Assembly (NCBI GenBank): GCA_017395275.1
Contig: JAFPVN010000164.1
Coordinates: forward strand, 1 to 37,868
Direction of reading: 5' to 3'
Length of the DNA stretch: 37,868 nucleotides
Source: Candidatus Methanomethylophilaceae archaeon
Lineage (GTDB): Archaea; Thermoplasmatota; Thermoplasmata; Methanomassiliicoccales; Methanomethylophilaceae
Positions within the stretch are counted from its first letter, which is position 1. The number at the start of each line of letters is the position of its first letter. Of the stretch, positions 31,319-37,868 are shown piece after piece. A program made the translations under genes and the position numbers. The notes beneath the pieces were generated by a model. The model had not been told where the DNA came from. It saw only the letters and a program-made list of their open reading frames with translations, and did no database searches.

Positions 31319-32113
31319 TTATTCCTCCGTGTGATTGGGACACTGAGGGTCCCTGTCCAAATCCAATGTGAACACCGTTCCGGCGGTGCCGTCGTAATAC
31401 GTCACGCCTTCCACAGTTAAATCCTGTCTGTCCGAGGCTATCTTCATCGTCTCCCTGACCTCCATCGCGGCTATCACGGCCGTGGTGGTTATGTCGGATG
31501 CGGTATGGGGGACGAACACGGACGAGCTGCCAGTGCACGTGAACCTCCTCTCCAGCGCCTTGGCATGGGAACGGTTGGATGCGCACTGGAGGCACGGACC
31601 TCCCGGGAGGACGACCTGGAGCTTGCCCATCATGCCGTCCGTCGCACCGTCCACGTACGGTATCCCGAGACCGCAGGCGGTGGCGTTCAGATGCATCCTG
31701 GCGAGGATGTTGTCCAGGCATCCGACGATGATGTCATAGTTCCAGGACTCCATGTCTTGTATCCTGCCGACGATCGGACGTATCTCCGCATCGGGATCCA
31801 GTTCGGATGCCCTCGATGCGACGATCTCCGACTTCATGCCCGAATGTACGTCAGAATCCCTGAAGAAGAGGCACCTGCTCAGATTGGAGAGGACCACATC
31901 GTCCATGTCGATGACGTCTATGTGCCTGAAACCGGAGAGGACCAGGTCCTTCACGACCTCGTTCCCCAGCGCCCCAGCGCCGGCGACCAGCACCCTGCAT
32001 GAGGCTATCCCGTCCATGTCGACCCATTCGATGCGTCTCTGACGGTCGTGCCTGTCGCGGTCCGATGCGCCCGCGGTTACGGTGTCCATGGAACGGAATC
32101 CCGATATGCGCAT
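31319..32113 (-). CDS. E1-like ubiquitin-activating enzyme (ThiF/MoeB superfamily)
   Basis: 264 residues from the ATG at 32113. The RHDRQRRIEW segment matches the RYxRQ motif; GAGALG (45-50) binds ATP; IDVIDMDDVVLSNLSR (65-80) with Lys94 supplies the adenylation site. Cys174 and Cys177 with Cys258 and His261 could form the structural zinc site. Cys193 in the FTCTG segment is the best candidate for the catalytic Cys. The style is closer to eukaryotic UBA2/UBA3 than to MoeB by eye. It would adenylate the Ubl C-terminus and pass it to the E2. TATA at 32136-32142 lies 26 bases before the start, indicating a leaderless mRNA. Earlier in-frame codons overlap the divergent gene. Confidence 0.92.
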   Translation of the reverse strand: MRISGFRSMDTVTAGASDRDRHDRQRRIEWVDMDGIASCRVLVAGAGALGNEVVKDLVLSGFRHIDVIDMDDVVLSNLSRCLFFRDSDVHSGMKSEIVASRASELDPDAEIRPIVGRIQDMESWNYDIIVGCLDNILARMHLNATACGLGIPYVDGATDGMMGKLQVVLPGGPCLQCASNRSHAKALERRFTCTGSSSVFVPHTASDITTTAVIAAMEVRETMKIASDRQDLTVEGVTYYDGTAGTVFTLDLDRDPQCPNHTEE

Positions 32114-32133
32114 ATAAGACCCTGCGGTGGCAG

Positions 32134-32145
32134 GATTATATAGCG
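32134..32145. promoter_or_regulatory. Shared bidirectional TATA element of the ubiquitin-like operon
   Basis: GATTATATAGCG has its centre at about 32139. That is 26 bases from the E1 start (32113, minus) and 25 bases from the zinc-ribbon gene start (32164, plus). The near-palindromic core could serve both directions. Confidence 0.65.
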
Positions 32146-32163
32146 AAAAGCAATCACGAGGGT

Positions 32164-32358
32164 ATGGCCCTGAAACTGCCGGAACACTCCCATTGCGCCT
32201 ACTGCGGGGACCCCATACCGTTCGACAGGGCATACTGCAGCGAGGAATGCCTCGAGAAGCACAAGAGGGAGACGCGCAGGACTAACATCAGGGACATAGC
32301 GTTCTACGTCACCGTCGGAGTGGCCCTCTGCGTGCTCGCGTTCAGGTTCATGTTCTGA
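32164..32358 (+). CDS. Small zinc-ribbon membrane protein (DUF2116-like)
   Basis: 64 residues. A four-Cys zinc ribbon (Cys11, Cys14, Cys25, Cys29; CAYCGDPIPFDRAYCSEEC) is followed by a basic stretch (KHKRETRRT) and one C-terminal membrane helix (about 45-63). The pattern matches archaeal DUF2116 proteins, whose function is unknown. It shares a TATA element with the E1 gene, so it may belong to the ubiquitin-like system as a membrane anchor or adaptor; this is context only. The 3' end overlaps the convergent folP gene by eleven bases. The upstream in-frame start is inside the E1 gene and was rejected. Confidence 0.75.
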   Translation: MALKLPEHSHCAYCGDPIPFDRAYCSEECLEKHKRETRRTNIRDIAFYVTVGVALCVLAFRFMF

Positions 32359-33145
32359 ATGCCTGGCACATCCTGCGTACATCATGAACGCGGAGGATGT
32401 CCGCGCCCTTCTCCGCAGCCTTCAAGGATGCCGATACCGTGGCCTCGTCGCGGTCCATGCCGGGGTACATGACGGCGAGGAACCTCTTCCTGGAGAGTCC
32501 CGCGAGGACCGGAACGCCGAGATCGAGTTGATCCATGTGCTCCACGAGCTCGATGTTCTGCTCCATGGTCTTCCCGAATCCCACGCCAGGATCGATGATT
32601 ATGTTGTCCCTCCTGACGCCCGATGATATCAAGGACTCGATGCGTTCTGACAGGAAGGCCCTGACGGCGGGGATGACGTGGCCCTCCATGCATTGGTCGT
32701 GCACGGATGCCGGGTCCCCGGGCATGTGCATTATCACCACCGGGACTCCAGTCTCGGCGGCCAACTCCGCCATACCGGGAGCGCGGAGGGCGTTGACGTC
32801 GTTGATGATGTCCGCGCCTGCCGATACCGCTGCCGATGCGGCCTCTGGCTTCATCGTATCCACGGATATAGGGACGTCCGACGATTCCGATAGACGTTCT
32901 ATCACCGGTATGAGACGGCGTATCTCCTCCTCCGCGGGAACGGGGGTGAAGCCGGGACGGGTGGATTCGGCACCGATGTCGATGATCTCAGCACCGTCGT
33001 CGATCATGCGGAAGGCATGCCTGACGGCGGCCTCCGTATCGGTGAAGAGACCGCCGTCGGAGACTGAGTCGGGGGTGACGTTCAGTATCCCCATCACGAA
33101 AGGATGCGGATGCCCGTCCCCCCTCCTGAGGTCCGAACCGCGCAT
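32348..33145 (-). CDS. folP: Dihydropteroate synthase
   Basis: 265 residues. PFVMGILNVTPDSVSDGG, IIDIGAESTRPG, SVDTMKPEAA, IIDPGVGFGKT and LAGLSRKRF are the DHPS motifs in order. It joins p-aminobenzoate to a pterin pyrophosphate in folate synthesis. Most methanogens use methanopterin instead, made by a different enzyme; this gene fits a lineage using tetrahydrofolate. It starts two bases after the hdrD-like stop codon. A much longer in-frame reading that covers the hdrD gene is a shadow and was rejected. Confidence 0.94.
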   Translation of the reverse strand: MRGSDLRRGDGHPHPFVMGILNVTPDSVSDGGLFTDTEAAVRHAFRMIDDGAEIIDIGAESTRPGFTPVPAEEEIRRLIPVIERLSESSDVPISVDTMKPEAASAAVSAGADIINDVNALRAPGMAELAAETGVPVVIMHMPGDPASVHDQCMEGHVIPAVRAFLSERIESLISSGVRRDNIIIDPGVGFGKTMEQNIELVEHMDQLDLGVPVLAGLSRKRFLAVMYPGMDRDEATVSASLKAAEKGADILRVHDVRRMCQAFRT

Positions 33146-33147
33146 GT

Positions 33148-34239
33148 TCAGAGCAGTTCGTCCACCAGTTCGACCAGGTCGACGATCCTCTTCTCGGAGC
33201 CGTCGAGACCGAACTGCAGGTTGCTGACGCAGAACGGACAGGTCGTGATGATGGTGTCTGCGAACTCCGCCTCGGAGAGACGTGTGGACGCGATCCTCTT
33301 GGAGTCCTCGGGGAATGCGGACCTGACGCCTCCACCGCCTCCGCAGCAGTGCGCGAACTGGCGGTTGAACTCCATCTCCTTGAACTGGAGCTCGGGGATC
33401 TTGGCGATGACCTGTCTCGGGGGCTCGTAGACTCCGCAGTGCCTGCCGAGGTGGCAGGGGTCGTGGTATGTCGCCACACCCTTCATGGGCTTGAGCTTGA
33501 GGTCCTGCTTGGCGAGGAACTCGGTGATGTGGAGGACCTCGAACGGCACGTCGACGTACTTGGGGTACTCCTTCTTGAACATCCTGTAGCAGCCGGCGCA
33601 CGAGAGTACCAGCGTCTCGATCCCCAGGGACTTGATGGCCTCGACGTTCTTCTTCATCATCTCGGTCACGTCCTTCTGGGGCCATCCGACCCTCTGCATG
33701 ACGGAACCGCAGCAGATCTCGTCGACGGTGGTGAAGTCCACCCCGAGCTTCTTCAGCACGGAGAGAGATGCGGCGGAGGTCTTCTTGCTCCTGTAGGTGG
33801 CGGTGCATCCTGCGAAGTATCCGACCTTGGCCTTCCTGGGCTTGATGCCGAGGGTGTCCACGACGGACTTCTCCTCGGCGTAGGGGTTGTTGTACTTCAG
33901 GATGTTCTCGACCATCTTCTTGTGTTTGGGGAGCATGTGGCCGTTCGCCACGAGGTCCGCGCGGCAGAGCTCGACGATGTCGACGATCTTGACCTTGGAG
34001 GGGCAGCGCCTCTCGCAGTCCGCACAGGTGGTGCATGTGTACACGTTGTTGATGACCGACTCGTCGGCGGGTATCTCGCCGTTGAGCAGGCCGTAGGTCA
34101 GGACGATGCGTCCCCTCGAGAGGGCGGAGTCCCATCCGATCGCTTTGAACGAGGGGCAGACGCTCTTGCAGAAACCGCACATGGTGCAGACGTTGACCGC
34201 GTTCCTTACTTCTTCCAGACTGTCAGTTTTGAATGTCAT
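33148..34239 (-). CDS. HdrD-like (fused HdrC-HdrB) iron-sulfur oxidoreductase with two CCG domains
   Basis: 363 residues. Two ferredoxin motifs (CTMCGFCKSVCP, CTTCADCERRCP) are followed by two intact CCG domains: C-x30-CC-x36-CxxC (ICCGS, CAGC) and C-x35-CC-x34-CxxC (HCCGGGGG, CPFC). This is the layout of HdrD and of GlcF/LldE-type partners of FAD hydroxyacid dehydrogenases. In methanogens without HdrE such proteins may reduce heterodisulfide, perhaps with the Fpo-like complex; the larA neighbour instead hints at hydroxyacid metabolism. No FAD subunit or membrane anchor is encoded nearby. It lies directly after the larA stop and two bases before folP. Confidence 0.9.
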   Translation of the reverse strand: MTFKTDSLEEVRNAVNVCTMCGFCKSVCPSFKAIGWDSALSRGRIVLTYGLLNGEIPADESVINNVYTCTTCADCERRCPSKVKIVDIVELCRADLVANGHMLPKHKKMVENILKYNNPYAEEKSVVDTLGIKPRKAKVGYFAGCTATYRSKKTSAASLSVLKKLGVDFTTVDEICCGSVMQRVGWPQKDVTEMMKKNVEAIKSLGIETLVLSCAGCYRMFKKEYPKYVDVPFEVLHITEFLAKQDLKLKPMKGVATYHDPCHLGRHCGVYEPPRQVIAKIPELQFKEMEFNRQFAHCCGGGGGVRSAFPEDSKRIASTRLSEAEFADTIITTCPFCVSNLQFGLDGSEKRIVDLVELVDELL

Positions 34240-35481
34240 TTACTCAACCCTCGGGATTGTTACGCTTCCGTCGGAGAGGATCAGCACCCTCGCCTCCGGG
34301 TTCTCTTCGAGCGCCTTCTTCACCGCCGCCTCCACGGAAGGGAACGGCGTGATGTTCGCCGAAGCTATGAGCTCGGGATCCAGGTCGGTGACCGCCCAGA
34401 TGTCCGCCCAGACGGCGATCTCCGCCATCTTCGCGGCCTTGTGGTAGCCGAGCTTGTACTCTGATTTCAGGTTCTCCAGGACCTGCTTGGGGTCCTTGGA
34501 CGAAGAGAGCTGCGTGAGGAAGGTGGCGTGTCCCACTCCCTCCCTGCACTTGGAGACCATGATGATCTTCCCGCCCTCCTTGAGCGCCCACTTGCCGTTG
34601 TCCAGCGCCTTCTGGGACTGGTAGAGGTCCACGTCCATCGGATAGGGCGCGACGGAGATGACAACGTCCGCCTTCTCCGGGATCGGCACGACGAAGACCT
34701 TGTTGGCCCACTCGACCGCCTGGGCGAACGCCTTGTTGATGTCCCCCGAGGCGACCTTGTAGATGTTCTGGTGCCTGTCCAGCACCATCTGGATGGTGAA
34801 GATCTTCTTCCCCTTGACCTGCTCCAGCGCATCCATCATGTCCTCGTGGACGGGGTTGCCCTCGAGCACCAGGGACTGGGCCTCCTTGTTCATGGCGAGC
34901 TTGTGGTTGGTCTCGATGGTCCTGAACGAGGCCACTCCGGGCAGGAAGGACTTCCTCCCTCCGGTGTATCCGGCGAAGTAGTGCGGTTCGACGCTGGTGA
35001 TTATGACGAGCCTGTCGGCGTCCACGGCGATCTTGTTGACCTCCATGGGGGTCCCGCTCTTGGCGTCGCCGAGGTATACGCACTCGGATTTCTTCGCGTC
35101 GTGGGCGATGATGCGGTCCTTGAGCTCCTGGTAATGGGAACCGAAGACGTTGTTGTACTCCTCTTCGGTCATGTCCCTGTGGGTACCGGTGGCGATGAGG
35201 TATCTGGCCTTCCTGAGGTCCATCCTCTTGGCCAGCGCGTCCAGGACCTTCGCGGTGGGCGTCGGCCTGGTACCGTCGTTGACGATGAAAACGATGTCCT
35301 CCCCTCCCTCGAGGAACTTGTCGAGGGACTCGCTGCCGATGGGGGCGTCGATGGACGCTCCGATGATCTCGTCGGGGGCGCCTATCTCCACATCGTTGGG
35401 GCTGAACGTTCCGATGTAGTTCCTGTCGGGGATCTCGACTCTCTGGACCCCGTCTCTTCCGTACCTTATGTCTGCGAACAT
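34240..35481 (-). CDS. larA: LarA-family nickel-dependent hydroxyacid racemase/epimerase homologue
   Basis: 413 residues. FIVNDGTRPTPT, LIATGTHR, VEPHYFAGYTGGRKSFLPG and KIIMVSKCREGVG are the LarA signatures (nickel-pincer cofactor and substrate binding). LarA converts lactate enantiomers; homologues act on other alpha-hydroxyacids. The cofactor genes larB, larC and larE are not in the window. The ATG at 35481 is chosen over a TTG at 35502, because the TATA element (35514-35520) would start transcription near 35492. First gene of larA-hdrD-folP. Confidence 0.88.
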   Translation of the reverse strand: MFADIRYGRDGVQRVEIPDRNYIGTFSPNDVEIGAPDEIIGASIDAPIGSESLDKFLEGGEDIVFIVNDGTRPTPTAKVLDALAKRMDLRKARYLIATGTHRDMTEEEYNNVFGSHYQELKDRIIAHDAKKSECVYLGDAKSGTPMEVNKIAVDADRLVIITSVEPHYFAGYTGGRKSFLPGVASFRTIETNHKLAMNKEAQSLVLEGNPVHEDMMDALEQVKGKKIFTIQMVLDRHQNIYKVASGDINKAFAQAVEWANKVFVVPIPEKADVVISVAPYPMDVDLYQSQKALDNGKWALKEGGKIIMVSKCREGVGHATFLTQLSSSKDPKQVLENLKSEYKLGYHKAAKMAEIAVWADIWAVTDLDPELIASANITPFPSVEAAVKKALEENPEARVLILSDGSVTIPRVE

Positions 35482-35511
35482 GATTTGGACCGGTCCGAAC
35501 AACCCGATGAC

Positions 35512-35554
35512 GGTATATAAGGTTTTGATACGCGCGCCTACAACAGATTATAAA
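35512..35554. promoter_or_regulatory. Divergent promoters of larA-hdrD-folP and thiL
   Basis: TATATAA (35514-35520) is the minus-strand element for larA, about 36 bases from its ATG. ATTATAAA (35547-35554) is the plus-strand element for thiL, 28 bases from its ATG. The two are separate boxes, unlike the shared one of the E1 gene. Confidence 0.55.
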
Positions 35555-35577
35555 CGGGGATGCGGTTAAACCGTTGG

Positions 35578-36519
35578 ATGCCGACATTCGAGGAAGTGGG
35601 CGAGAGGGCTCTGGTCGGGATGATCAGGGGCATCGTTGCGAGGGAAGGCTGTCCGGACAATCTGGACGATGACGCCGCAGTGATAGCCATGCCCTCCGGC
35701 GACCTCGTGGTGTGCACCGACTCACTCACCTTCGACCGCCACATGCCCGAGGGCATGACCTACGAGCAGTTCGGATGGATGTGCGGCGCAGCCAACGTCA
35801 GCGACCTCGCAAGCATGGGCGCAAGGCCCACGGGACTGTTGGCATCGATGAATGTGCCAGTATCCATGGATGTGGCCGATATCTGCGAAATCGTGAGCGG
35901 CATAGACCAATGCGCGGAGTTCGCCGGGACGTACGTCATAGGCGGCGACACGAAGCCCGGGAACGGGACGGTCGCCGTCACGGCCATAGGGTCCATGGAG
36001 GGACGCAGGCCGATGACCCGCAGCGGAGCGAGGACGGGAGATGTCATAGCCGTCACGGGACCGCTGGGGGGTCCGGCGGCGGGGTTCCACGCGATCAGGA
36101 ACGGCATCGAATTGAAGGAATCCGTGGACTGCCTGATGGAGCCCATCCCCCGCGTGGAGGAGGGCATCGCCATGGCGGAATCCGGATTGGTGACATCTTG
36201 CATGGACCTCTCCGACGGACTGTCCACATGCGTCAACACCCTCTGCAGGGCCAGCAGGGTGGGCGCGATCATAGAATGGGACCTGCTCCCGATGGAGGAG
36301 GGGGTCCGCGTGATAAACAAGGCCCTGGGGATACCGGAGAAGGACATGGTCATGGACTGGGGCGGGGAGTACGAGCTCCTGTTCACGTTCGACAGGAGAG
36401 ATATAGACGCAATGACCGACACGGGCGTGGACTTCCACATCATCGGATTGGTCACGGACAATGACTGCCTGCTCCACAGGGACGAGAAGTACGAGGTGAT
36501 CGGCGATGGGCGCTATTAG
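35578..36519 (+). CDS. thiL: Thiamine-monophosphate kinase
   Basis: 313 residues. DDDAAVIAM, VCTDSLTFDRHM, GWMCGAANVSDLASMGARP, YVIGGDTKPG and CMDLSDGLST are ThiL motifs: Mg-ATP and thiamine phosphate sites. It makes thiamine diphosphate, the cofactor of pyruvate:ferredoxin oxidoreductase among others. The ATG at 35578 is preferred to 35560, which lies only about ten bases from the TATA element. It overlaps the next gene by 14 bases. Confidence 0.93.
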   Translation: MPTFEEVGERALVGMIRGIVAREGCPDNLDDDAAVIAMPSGDLVVCTDSLTFDRHMPEGMTYEQFGWMCGAANVSDLASMGARPTGLLASMNVPVSMDVADICEIVSGIDQCAEFAGTYVIGGDTKPGNGTVAVTAIGSMEGRRPMTRSGARTGDVIAVTGPLGGPAAGFHAIRNGIELKESVDCLMEPIPRVEEGIAMAESGLVTSCMDLSDGLSTCVNTLCRASRVGAIIEWDLLPMEEGVRVINKALGIPEKDMVMDWGGEYELLFTFDRRDIDAMTDTGVDFHIIGLVTDNDCLLHRDEKYEVIGDGRY

Positions 36520-37522
36520 TCCCGTGTCCATCGAGGCCAGGTATTACACCAGGGACGGCGACGCATACATATGCCGGCTGTGCCCCCACGGCTGCAGGAT
36601 CCCCGTGGGCGGTACCGGGAGGTGCGGGACCCGCAGGGGGGAGAGGGACTACCTTGAGGCCAACACCTACGGCAGGGTGTCGTCCATCGGCTACGACCCG
36701 GTGGAGAAGAAGCCGCTGTACCACTTCCACCCCAAGGAGAAGACGTTCTCCGTCGGGAGCATAGGATGCAACATGCGCTGCAGGCACTGCCAGAACTACG
36801 CCATATCGCAGTCGTTCTCCGGCAAGAAGAGGAGCACCTACAAGTCCCCCGAGAGCATCGTCGAGATGTGCCGCGGCGACGGCATGGACATAATAGCGTT
36901 CACGTACAACGAGCCCACCACGTGGATGGAGTACATCCTCGACGTGAGGAGGCTGGCGCCGGAGATGAAGATCATACTGGTGACCAACGGGCTGGTCAAC
37001 GAGGAACCGCTGAGGGACCTCATCGGCGCGGCGGATGCGTTCAACATCGACGTGAAGGGGTTCACCGACGAGTTCTACGTCAACATATGCGGTGCGCACC
37101 TGAATGACGTGCTTAGGACGGTCAGGACGGTGTTCGATTCCGGGAGACATCTGGAGCTCACGTATCTGATCATCCCGGGTCACAACGACAGCAAGAAGGA
37201 GATCGGGGAATTCTGCGACTGGGTGCTGAGTGAGCTGTCGGCCGACGTCCCGGTGCATTTCACCAGATTCCATCCAGACAACGAGATGGATGACGTGCCG
37301 TGGACCCCCGAATCCACTTTGGAATGGGCGAGGGACACCGCCATGTCGAAGGGACTGCATTACGTGTACATAGGCAACCTGATGACCGAGAACGGCAGCG
37401 ATACGATATGCCCCCAATGCGGGAGCGCCGTGGTCACGAGACTCGGGTACCTGGTGGACACCGACGGCCTCGACGGCACCAGATGCAGGAAGTGCGGCGC
37501 GCAGCTCCCGTTCGTCAGATAA
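36506..37522 (+). CDS. amrS: AmmeMemoRadiSam system radical SAM enzyme
   Basis: 338 residues. The N-terminal CRLCPHGCRIPVGGTGRC zone is followed by the radical SAM triad CNMRCRHC (Cys88, Cys92, Cys95), TYNEPTTW and IPGHNDSKKEI. A C-terminal zinc ribbon (CPQCG...CRKCG) closes it, as in AmrS. The family has a Memo-like and an AMMECR1-like partner; neither is in the window. Its reaction is unknown. The start overlaps the thiL end. Confidence 0.9.
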   Translation: MGAISPVSIEARYYTRDGDAYICRLCPHGCRIPVGGTGRCGTRRGERDYLEANTYGRVSSIGYDPVEKKPLYHFHPKEKTFSVGSIGCNMRCRHCQNYAISQSFSGKKRSTYKSPESIVEMCRGDGMDIIAFTYNEPTTWMEYILDVRRLAPEMKIILVTNGLVNEEPLRDLIGAADAFNIDVKGFTDEFYVNICGAHLNDVLRTVRTVFDSGRHLELTYLIIPGHNDSKKEIGEFCDWVLSELSADVPVHFTRFHPDNEMDDVPWTPESTLEWARDTAMSKGLHYVYIGNLMTENGSDTICPQCGSAVVTRLGYLVDTDGLDGTRCRKCGAQLPFVR

Positions 37523-37868
37523 ACAGGAACAGGGGGTTGCCCAGCAGTATGATTGCCGCATAGGCGACCGTTATCGGGATCAGGAACGGGATTATCGGCG
37601 TGACCCACACCTTAGTCCTCCCGGCGTTGCGCAGCCTCCGGTAGACGTCGGGGTCCTCGGTGCCCGACATGCACACGGTGACCTCGTTCCCGAACGCGTC
37701 CTCCATCGGCCACACGTGGGAACGTTCGGCCCTGTCGATGTCCATCCTGAAGCCCGCCATCATCAAAGGGAATTCGGTGTCGTGCCTTACGATATTCGTA
37801 ATCATGTAAGGTATCACCAAAAGCACCGAGAGGATTGCCGCAAGCATGAAGACGGCAAACGCGGGAAC
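37515..37868 (-). CDS. A24-type prepilin/archaellin peptidase, C-terminal part
   Basis: The reading frame is open to the right window edge, so the N-terminal part, with the first catalytic Asp, is cut off. What remains has two membrane helices: one at the start (AAILSVLLVIPYMI), one at the end (PFLIPITVAYAAIILLG). The latter, with the preceding basic loop and KVWVTPIIPFLIP, resembles the C-terminus of archaeal FlaK/prepilin peptidases. A middle domain of about 55 residues is charged and soluble. It is convergent with amrS, overlapping it by eight bases. Confidence 0.55.
   Translation of the reverse strand, partial: VPAFAVFMLAAILSVLLVIPYMITNIVRHDTEFPLMMAGFRMDIDRAERSHVWPMEDAFGNEVTVCMSGTEDPDVYRRLRNAGRTKVWVTPIIPFLIPITVAYAAIILLGNPLFLFI

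Noticed and set aside
30594..31721. 375-residue reading of the E2 frame
   Set aside because: The part before the ATG at 31073 runs out of frame through the Ubl and E1 genes and has no motif; only the last 159 residues are real.
32348..34180. 610-residue reading of the folP frame
   Set aside because: The first 340 or so residues are out-of-frame translation of the hdrD-like gene; the DHPS homology begins at the ATG at 33145.

Overview
The window comes from a hydrogenotrophic methanogenic archaeon, most likely of the order Methanomassiliicoccales (Thermoplasmata). The domain is fixed by archaeal-type S8e, L18e, L13/S9/RpoN, SRP19, the exosome/proteasome superoperon, archaeal TyrRS, and many TATA boxes placed 25-29 bases before start codons (leaderless mRNAs). 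Methanogenesis is shown by an hdrA-mvhD-mvhG-mvhA operon. The order is an inference from gene content and protein style. There is no insertion sequence, prophage, CRISPR array or rRNA; the only tRNA seen is tRNA-Pro(GGG).

Layout: 1-250 holds no gene and may hold part of a structured RNA. 251-5527: a CMD/DUF5714 pair, two metallophosphoesterases, rps8e-srp19, a flavoprotein, and bifunctional NAD(P)HX repair enzyme Nnr. 5605-11768 (minus): the MvhADG-HdrA electron-bifurcating module, with a double-length HdrA and an N-terminally extended MvhG. 12109-17652 (plus): a membrane-anchored RING/PHD-like protein, then rnp2-psmA-sbds-rrp4-rrp41-rrp42-rpl37ae-rpoP-pcc1-pfdB. 17736-26675: DHH phosphoesterase, tyrS, an ABC exporter, hpt, a TctA-family permease, a YqaJ-like nuclease, a Na/Pi cotransporter and a DUF6951-like protein. 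26783-28293 (minus): rpl18e-rpl13-rps9-rpoN and tRNA-Pro. 28455-30091: an endonuclease IV-like TIM barrel and 6-phospho-3-hexuloisomerase.

The most striking locus is 30092-32113 (minus): a compact four-gene operon encoding a ThiF/E1-type activating enzyme, a ubiquitin-like protein ending its beta-grasp fold in Gly-Gly plus a ten-residue tail, a UBC-fold E2 with HPN motif and active-site Cys, and a JAMM protease with a complete catalytic motif that closely resembles eukaryotic Rpn11. A divergent zinc-ribbon membrane protein shares one TATA box with the E1 gene, and the RING/PHD-like membrane protein directly upstream of the proteasome/exosome superoperon is a candidate E3. Together these look like a eukaryote-style ubiquitin conjugation and deconjugation pathway in a methanogen.

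32348-35481 (minus) is a tight larA-hdrD-like-folP operon, linking a nickel-pincer hydroxyacid racemase homologue, an HdrCB/HdrD-type iron-sulfur protein and dihydropteroate synthase. The right edge carries thiL, amrS and the 3' part of an A24-type prepilin peptidase gene.
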